Below, piece after piece: positions 7,126 to 10,878 of a stretch of DNA of 10,878 nucleotides. The notes beneath the pieces are model-generated. The model was not told the DNA's origin. It worked only from the letters and a program-made list of their open reading frames with translations, and made no database searches. Numbering within the stretch: position 1 is the stretch's first letter; each line of letters opens with the position of its first letter. Made by a program: the position numbers and the translations under genes. The stretch is from Victivallales bacterium (lineage in GTDB: Bacteria; Verrucomicrobiota; Lentisphaeria; Victivallales; UBA1829): positions 1 to 10,878 of the forward strand of contig JAEEQO010000087.1 in assembly GCA_016285335.1 (NCBI GenBank), in the 5' to 3' direction.

Positions 7126-8130
7126 ATGCGTAAAACAGCCGTCATCGGTGCGGGCACGGCGATCGTCGATCTGCTGGTCCGCGTCGACGACGATTTCCTG
7201 ACGCGCGAACTCCCGGACGGCCGCGGCAACACCACATGGGTCGATGCCACGCGTCTGGACGAGCTGATCCTGCACCTGAACGAACACGGTTTCCGTCCGG
7301 AAAAAGCGCCCGGCGGCTCGACCGGGAATCTCCTCTGCGGACTCTCCGAACTCGGCTGCGAAACGCGCTTTCTCGGCTGGCTCGGTCTCGATGACGACGG
7401 CATGTACTACCGCGACACCTTCGCGGAGGCAGGCGGCGGCATCCATTCGTTCAAATTCCATCCGTCGAAGCATACCGGACGCTGTCTGAGCCTGATCTCG
7501 CCCGATGCTGACCGTTCCATGGTGACCGACCTCGGCGCCGCAGGCGAAATGCACGCGGCGGAGCTCCTGGCGTCCGATCTCGAGGACGCGGGACTTCTGC
7601 ACACGGAGGGTTACCTGTGCGGGCTGGACGACCACGCATTCCTGCCGGAACTGCTGAAACGCGCGAAACAGGCGGGCATTCCCGTGAGCTTCGACCTCGC
7701 CTCCTACGGCATCGTGCGGGAATACAAGGACGAACTCCGCGGACTCCTCCGCGACTGCGTGGACATCGTCTTCGCCAACGAACTGGAGGCGGCGGAATTC
7801 GCCGGAACGACTGAACCGGAGGCCATGCTGGCCGCCCTCGCGGAACTCTGCCCCGTCGCCGCCGTCAAGCTCGGTGCGCTCGGTTCGCTCGTCCGCATGA
7901 ACGGCCGCACGGTCCGCATCCCGCCGGAACCCGCAAACCCGGTCGACGCGACAGGCGCCGGCGACCTCTGGCAGGCGGGATTCCTGTTCGGATGGCTTCA
8001 CCATGCCGCGCCGGAAATCTGCGGGCGGATCGGCTCCATCCTCGGAGCCGCCGCCGTATCGCACTTCGGGGCACGTCTGCCGGAAGAAAGCTGGCACGGT
8101 CTTCGGAGCCGCATCCGAACCATGATCTGA
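7126..8130 (+). CDS. PfkB-family kinase, probable adenosine kinase
   Basis: The 334-residue protein is a ribokinase/PfkB-fold sugar or nucleoside kinase. The N-terminal motif VIGAGTAIVDLL (6-17) resembles the GIGNAIVDVL start of bacterial adenosine kinases. GGSTGN (63-68) takes the place of the usual GGSAAN substrate motif. LSLISPDADRSMVTDLGA (121-138), TEGYLCG (160-166) and VDIVFANELEAAEF (212-225) follow the adenosine-kinase pattern. The PfkB signature DATGAGD is at 274-280, with Asp280 as the expected catalytic base. Its place between metK and ahcY supports the assignment: AhcY releases adenosine, which this enzyme would phosphorylate to AMP with ATP, preventing product inhibition. GGAG (7111-7114) is the likely ribosome site. 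PfkB family is certain; adenosine as substrate is inferred from motifs and context. A ribokinase-like enzyme for another sugar or nucleoside is the alternative. Confidence 0.9.
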   Translation: MRKTAVIGAGTAIVDLLVRVDDDFLTRELPDGRGNTTWVDATRLDELILHLNEHGFRPEKAPGGSTGNLLCGLSELGCETRFLGWLGLDDDGMYYRDTFAEAGGGIHSFKFHPSKHTGRCLSLISPDADRSMVTDLGAAGEMHAAELLASDLEDAGLLHTEGYLCGLDDHAFLPELLKRAKQAGIPVSFDLASYGIVREYKDELRGLLRDCVDIVFANELEAAEFAGTTEPEAMLAALAELCPVAAVKLGALGSLVRMNGRTVRIPPEPANPVDATGAGDLWQAGFLFGWLHHAAPEICGRIGSILGAAAVSHFGARLPEESWHGLRSRIRTMI

Positions 8131-8172
8131 TTTTCATTCATATGTTCAACTCACCACAAGGAAACACTGGAA

Positions 8173-9606
8173 ATGACTGCGAAAACATCGAAGAAGAGCA
8201 AGGGCGAATATCTGGTCCGCGACATCGGGCTGGCCGACTTCGGACGCAAGGAGATCGAGATCGCCGAGTATGAAATGCCCGGCCTGATTGCCACGCGCGA
8301 AAAATACCGCGCAGCCAAGCCGCTCGCCGGGATCCGCATCATGGGCTGCCTGCACATGACCATCCAGACCGCTGTGCTCATCGAAACGCTCGCGGAGCTC
8401 GGCGCGGACCTCCGCTGGTGCTCCTGCAACATCTTCTCCACGCAGGACCACGCGGCCGCCGCCATCGCGAAACGCGGCATCCCGATCTTCGCCTACAAGG
8501 GCGAAAGCATTCAGGAATACTGGGAGTTCGTCATGAAGGCGATGATCTGGCCGGACGGCAAGGGCCCGGACCAGATCGTCGACGACGGCGGCGACGCCAC
8601 CGGACTTGTCCACATGGGCGTGAAGGGCGAACTCGACCCTGCGTTTCTGAAGACCGCACCGAAGTCCGCCGACGAAAAGGCGATCTTCGGCATTCTGAAG
8701 GACATCCGCAAAAAGGACCGCAAGTTCTGGCAGAAGATCGCCGCGGGCATCAGGGGCGTTTCCGAGGAAACGACCACCGGCATTCACCGTCTAAACCACC
8801 TCGCGAAGGCCGGCGAGCTCCTCTTCCCCGCCATCAATGTGAACGACTCCGTGACCAAGTCCAAGTTCGACAACGTCTACGGCTGCCGGCACTCCCTGCC
8901 CGACGGCATCAAGCGCGCCATGGACGTGCTGCTCTCCGGCAAACAGGTCGTGGTCTGCGGCTACGGCGATGTCGGCAAGGGCTGCGCCGAGGCCATGAAG
9001 AACGAACGCGCCCGCGTCATCGTGACCGAGGTCGACCCGATCTGCGCGCTTCAGGCGTGCATGGCAGGTTTCCAGGTCGCACGCGTGGAGGACGCCCTGA
9101 AGACCGCCGACGTGTACGTGACCTGCACGGGGAACTGCCGCGTCATCACCGCGAAGCACATGGCCGGCATGAAGGACCAGGCGATCGTCTGCAACATCGG
9201 GCACTTTGACGACGAGATCGACGTGGCCGGGCTGAAGGCTGTCAAGGGCATCAAAGTCACCGAGATCAAAGGGCATGAGTGTCCCGTTCACAAGTACACA
9301 TTCCCCGACGGACACAGCATCTACCTGCTCGCGGAAGGCCGCCTCGTGAACCTCGGCTGCGCCACAGGCCACCCGAACTTCGTGATGAGCTGTTCCTTCT
9401 CGAACCAGGTCCTCGCGCAGATCGAGATCGCCTCAAACAAACTCGAAAAGAAGGTGTACCTGATCCCGAAGAAGCTCGATGAGGAAGTCGCGCGGCTCCA
9501 TCTCGCCAAGTGCGGCGCGAAACTCTCCAAGCTCACGCAGGAGCAGGCAGACTACATCGGCGTGAAAGTTTCCGGTCCCTTCAAGCCCGAAGGCTACCGC
9601 TACTGA
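8173..9606 (+). CDS. ahcY: Adenosylhomocysteinase (S-adenosylhomocysteine hydrolase)
   Basis: This cytosolic NAD-dependent enzyme cleaves SAH reversibly to adenosine and L-homocysteine, relieving product inhibition of methyltransferases. The signature [15 protein letters not shown] is at 84-98. Active-site elements include ETTTGIHRL (199-207), then Lys229 and Asp233 in [12 protein letters not shown], matching K185 and D189 of the mammalian enzyme. The NAD-binding GYGDVGKG is at 263-270, [11 protein letters not shown] at 340-350 and [11 protein letters not shown] at 385-395. The protein ends in FKPEGYRY, as the family does. At 477 residues it is about 45 longer than the mammalian form because of an insert at roughly 150-195, typical of many bacterial and plant enzymes. 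AAGGAAA (8158-8164) supplies the ribosome site. It is the last gene of the metK operon and is followed by an intrinsic terminator. All key residues are present. Confidence 0.98.
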   Translation: MTAKTSKKSKGEYLVRDIGLADFGRKEIEIAEYEMPGLIATREKYRAAKPLAGIRIMGCLHMTIQTAVLIETLAELGADLRWCSCNIFSTQDHAAAAIAKRGIPIFAYKGESIQEYWEFVMKAMIWPDGKGPDQIVDDGGDATGLVHMGVKGELDPAFLKTAPKSADEKAIFGILKDIRKKDRKFWQKIAAGIRGVSEETTTGIHRLNHLAKAGELLFPAINVNDSVTKSKFDNVYGCRHSLPDGIKRAMDVLLSGKQVVVCGYGDVGKGCAEAMKNERARVIVTEVDPICALQACMAGFQVARVEDALKTADVYVTCTGNCRVITAKHMAGMKDQAIVCNIGHFDDEIDVAGLKAVKGIKVTEIKGHECPVHKYTFPDGHSIYLLAEGRLVNLGCATGHPNFVMSCSFSNQVLAQIEIASNKLEKKVYLIPKKLDEEVARLHLAKCGAKLSKLTQEQADYIGVKVSGPFKPEGYRY

Positions 9607-9617
9607 TCATCCGGCAT

Positions 9618-9642
9618 CCGGCGGTCCATATCCGTCCGCCGG
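9618..9642 (+). other. GC-rich hairpin downstream of ahcY
   Basis: Perfect seven-base arms CCGGCGG and CCGCCGG enclose an 11-base loop twelve bases after the ahcY stop. No T-run follows directly. It precedes the real terminator and may protect the transcript 3' end or help RNA polymerase pause. Confidence 0.4.
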
Positions 9643-9649
9643 CCATTCC

Positions 9650-9678
9650 GCACGGGGAATCTGCCCCGTGCTTTTTTT
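9650..9678 (+). terminator. Intrinsic terminator of the metK operon
   Basis: An eight-base-pair stem GCACGGGG / CCCCGTGC with loop AATCTG is followed at once by seven T residues. It acts only rightward, since the opposite strand has no T-run after the stem. A third stem, TCCCCG/CGGGGA at 9682-9699 followed by a T-rich stretch, could be a weak back-up. Confidence 0.9.
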
Positions 9679-9699
9679 ATGTCCCCGTTTCCGCGGGGA

Positions 9700-10878
9700 T
9701 CATGGTTTCTTTTCCTTTTTGGCAGCGGTTTTCGCATCAGGGAGCAGAAGCCCGAAGGCGGCCATGGTCTCCGCCTGATGGATCACCGTGCCTTCGTCCA
9801 TGCCGATGGCGAAGATAGAGTCGATGAAGCAGTAAAGAGGCGGGGTATTGTCGCGCTTCGGGAAAAGCGTGGCGGTGTAGTTGTATTCCTTGCCCCGGTC
9901 GTCGGGCCCCTGCGACTGCATGCCGCTGACGGAGAAGCCTGTGGGGTTGAACCGGCTGTTGTGGAGCGGAGCGTGGATGCTGTTCGAGCCGAGGCCGACG
10001 ATCCAGCTGATGTTCAGGGGATTGCAGCCGAGCGTATTGTCGGCGGTGCGGATCATGGCGTCGTAGTATTCCTGGACTTTCATTTTGTTGTTGGTATACG
10101 CCCACGCGTGCCAGACGACAGTCAGGAAGTGTTCATACGCTCCTGTGCCCCAGTTGATGGGGGCATATCCGTGCCGTACGAACTTGTAAGCAGCGTTGTT
10201 CGACGCTTTGATGTACGCGTCCGCCTCGTCGCAGATGGCGCGGATGACATCGGAATGAACGGCGGGGTCGGCTTTTGCGAATGGGATAGCGGCGTAAGCG
10301 TAGGCGGCGGCGGAAAGGTCGTAGCTGTTGTTGTCCGCGATCATTTTCGCCTTGGCATTCTTCTGCCACGGGGTATTGGTCAGAAACGCCTCATGATAGG
10401 CGTCCTCGCCGGTGGCATGGTAAAGCCGGGCGGCGGCATAGGCGAGCGGAACGGTATAGTAAGAACCGAACGTCTTCGCGTCGTTGGTCTGCGGCTTGTT
10501 CTTCACGCCCCAGTCGTATGCCCGGCGGGCACGCTGAAGGTAATCCGCCGCCAGCTCCTTTTTTCCGACGCTTTTCAGCAGACGCGACGCCTGCGCCATG
10601 GCGCCCGCGAACAGGAACGAACCGCGGCTGTCCTTGGCGAATGCGAAGTCTCCTTTCGGGTCGCGATCGACAGTCTGGAAGAAATTCGGGTCGCCATCGG
10701 ATTCGGTGCCGTTGTAAACCCCGCCGTCTTCGTCCTGGAGCCCGATCCAAAGTTTGAGCGCCCATAGAGCCTCGTCGATGATGTCGGGGATGCCGTTGCC
10801 CTTTTCCGGGATATTGAGCTGGCCGTCGAAGAATTTCTCCGGGGCGAGCTCGTAAGCGTCCATCAGGACCTGCGCGAC
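9700..10878 (-). CDS. Glycoside hydrolase family 9 enzyme (cellulase-like), C-terminal part, 5' end off window
   Basis: The minus-strand frame is open from the window edge to TGA at 9702-9700: 392 codons, of which the first five precede an internal Met (codon at 10863). Numbering here starts at that Met. The family's LNIPE...GNGIPDIIDEALWALKLW lies at 16-39, followed by LQDEDGGVYNGT (42-53). The (alpha/alpha)6 barrel continues through WGTGAYEHFL (238-247). LGCNPLNISWIVGLGSNS is at 278-295. The proposed catalytic acid is Glu357 in MDEGTVIHQAE, at the place of NE in canonical GH9. The catalytic-base motif (DAGD) should lie upstream, outside the window. The His-x-Arg substrate-binding motif is replaced by PLHNSRF (299-305). 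The protein ends in a basic tail AAKKEKKP. It likely hydrolyses a beta-glucan or related polymer, perhaps exported; any signal peptide is not visible. It is convergent with ahcY and so independent of that operon. Confidence 0.88.
   Translation of the reverse strand, partial: VAQVLMDAYELAPEKFFDGQLNIPEKGNGIPDIIDEALWALKLWIGLQDEDGGVYNGTESDGDPNFFQTVDRDPKGDFAFAKDSRGSFLFAGAMAQASRLLKSVGKKELAADYLQRARRAYDWGVKNKPQTNDAKTFGSYYTVPLAYAAARLYHATGEDAYHEAFLTNTPWQKNAKAKMIADNNSYDLSAAAYAYAAIPFAKADPAVHSDVIRAICDEADAYIKASNNAAYKFVRHGYAPINWGTGAYEHFLTVVWHAWAYTNNKMKVQEYYDAMIRTADNTLGCNPLNISWIVGLGSNSIHAPLHNSRFNPTGFSVSGMQSQGPDDRGKEYNYTATLFPKRDNTPPLYCFIDSIFAIGMDEGTVIHQAETMAAFGLLLPDAKTAAKKEKKP

Noticed and set aside
6001..8097. 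698-codon minus-strand open frame opposite metK and the kinase gene
   Set aside because: Its product is a low-complexity His/Asp/Arg/Gly-rich sequence without domains. It mirrors the codon bias of the well-conserved plus-strand genes, so it is an antisense shadow.
9679..10767. 362-codon plus-strand frame opposite the GH9 gene
   Set aside because: The opposite strand shows ordered GH9 motifs; this frame is Val/Gly/Arg-rich with none and begins inside the terminator region.

Overview
The window reads as a chromosomal segment of a Gram-negative, moderately GC-rich bacterium. The outer-membrane cell plan is inferred from an RND efflux permease paired with a lipoprotein adaptor. A lineage cannot be fixed from the sequence alone. 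A gut-type member of the PVC group (for example Lentisphaerota or Verrucomicrobiota) is a low-confidence guess, based on GC content, protein style and the GH9 hydrolase. All three recognisable promoters look like ordinary sigma-70 sites sharing the -10 hexamer TATATT.

Left block (1-5521): a UvrA-family ATPase gene runs leftward off the window. Facing away from it across about 260 bp is a two-gene efflux operon, a lipoprotein periplasmic adaptor followed 15 bp later by a 1041-residue RND permease. The visible part of the UvrA protein keeps the Walker A motif and the first zinc-cysteine pairs. It has only about 20 residues where canonical UvrA carries its UvrB-binding domain, so it belongs with the UvrA2/DrrC-like paralogs rather than with housekeeping UvrA. 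The divergent pairing suggests a drug- or toxin-tolerance locus. No outer-membrane factor or regulator gene is present in the window.

Middle gap (5522-5919): about 400 bp with no convincing gene. It holds a possible 42-codon ORF with a signal-like start, a perfect 16-bp GC palindrome, a pair of 16-bp near-identical direct repeats, a short palindrome and a good promoter for the next operon.

Right block (5920-9678): a compact methyl-cycle operon, metK - PfkB adenosine-kinase-like - ahcY, ending in a strong intrinsic terminator. MetK makes S-adenosylmethionine (SAM), methyltransferases turn it into S-adenosylhomocysteine (SAH), AhcY splits SAH into homocysteine and adenosine, and the kinase would remove adenosine as AMP, pulling the reversible AhcY reaction forward. 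I saw no recognisable SAM or SAH riboswitch.

Right edge (9700-10878, minus strand): the C-terminal part of a glycoside hydrolase family 9 enzyme, convergent with ahcY and running off the window at its 5' end.
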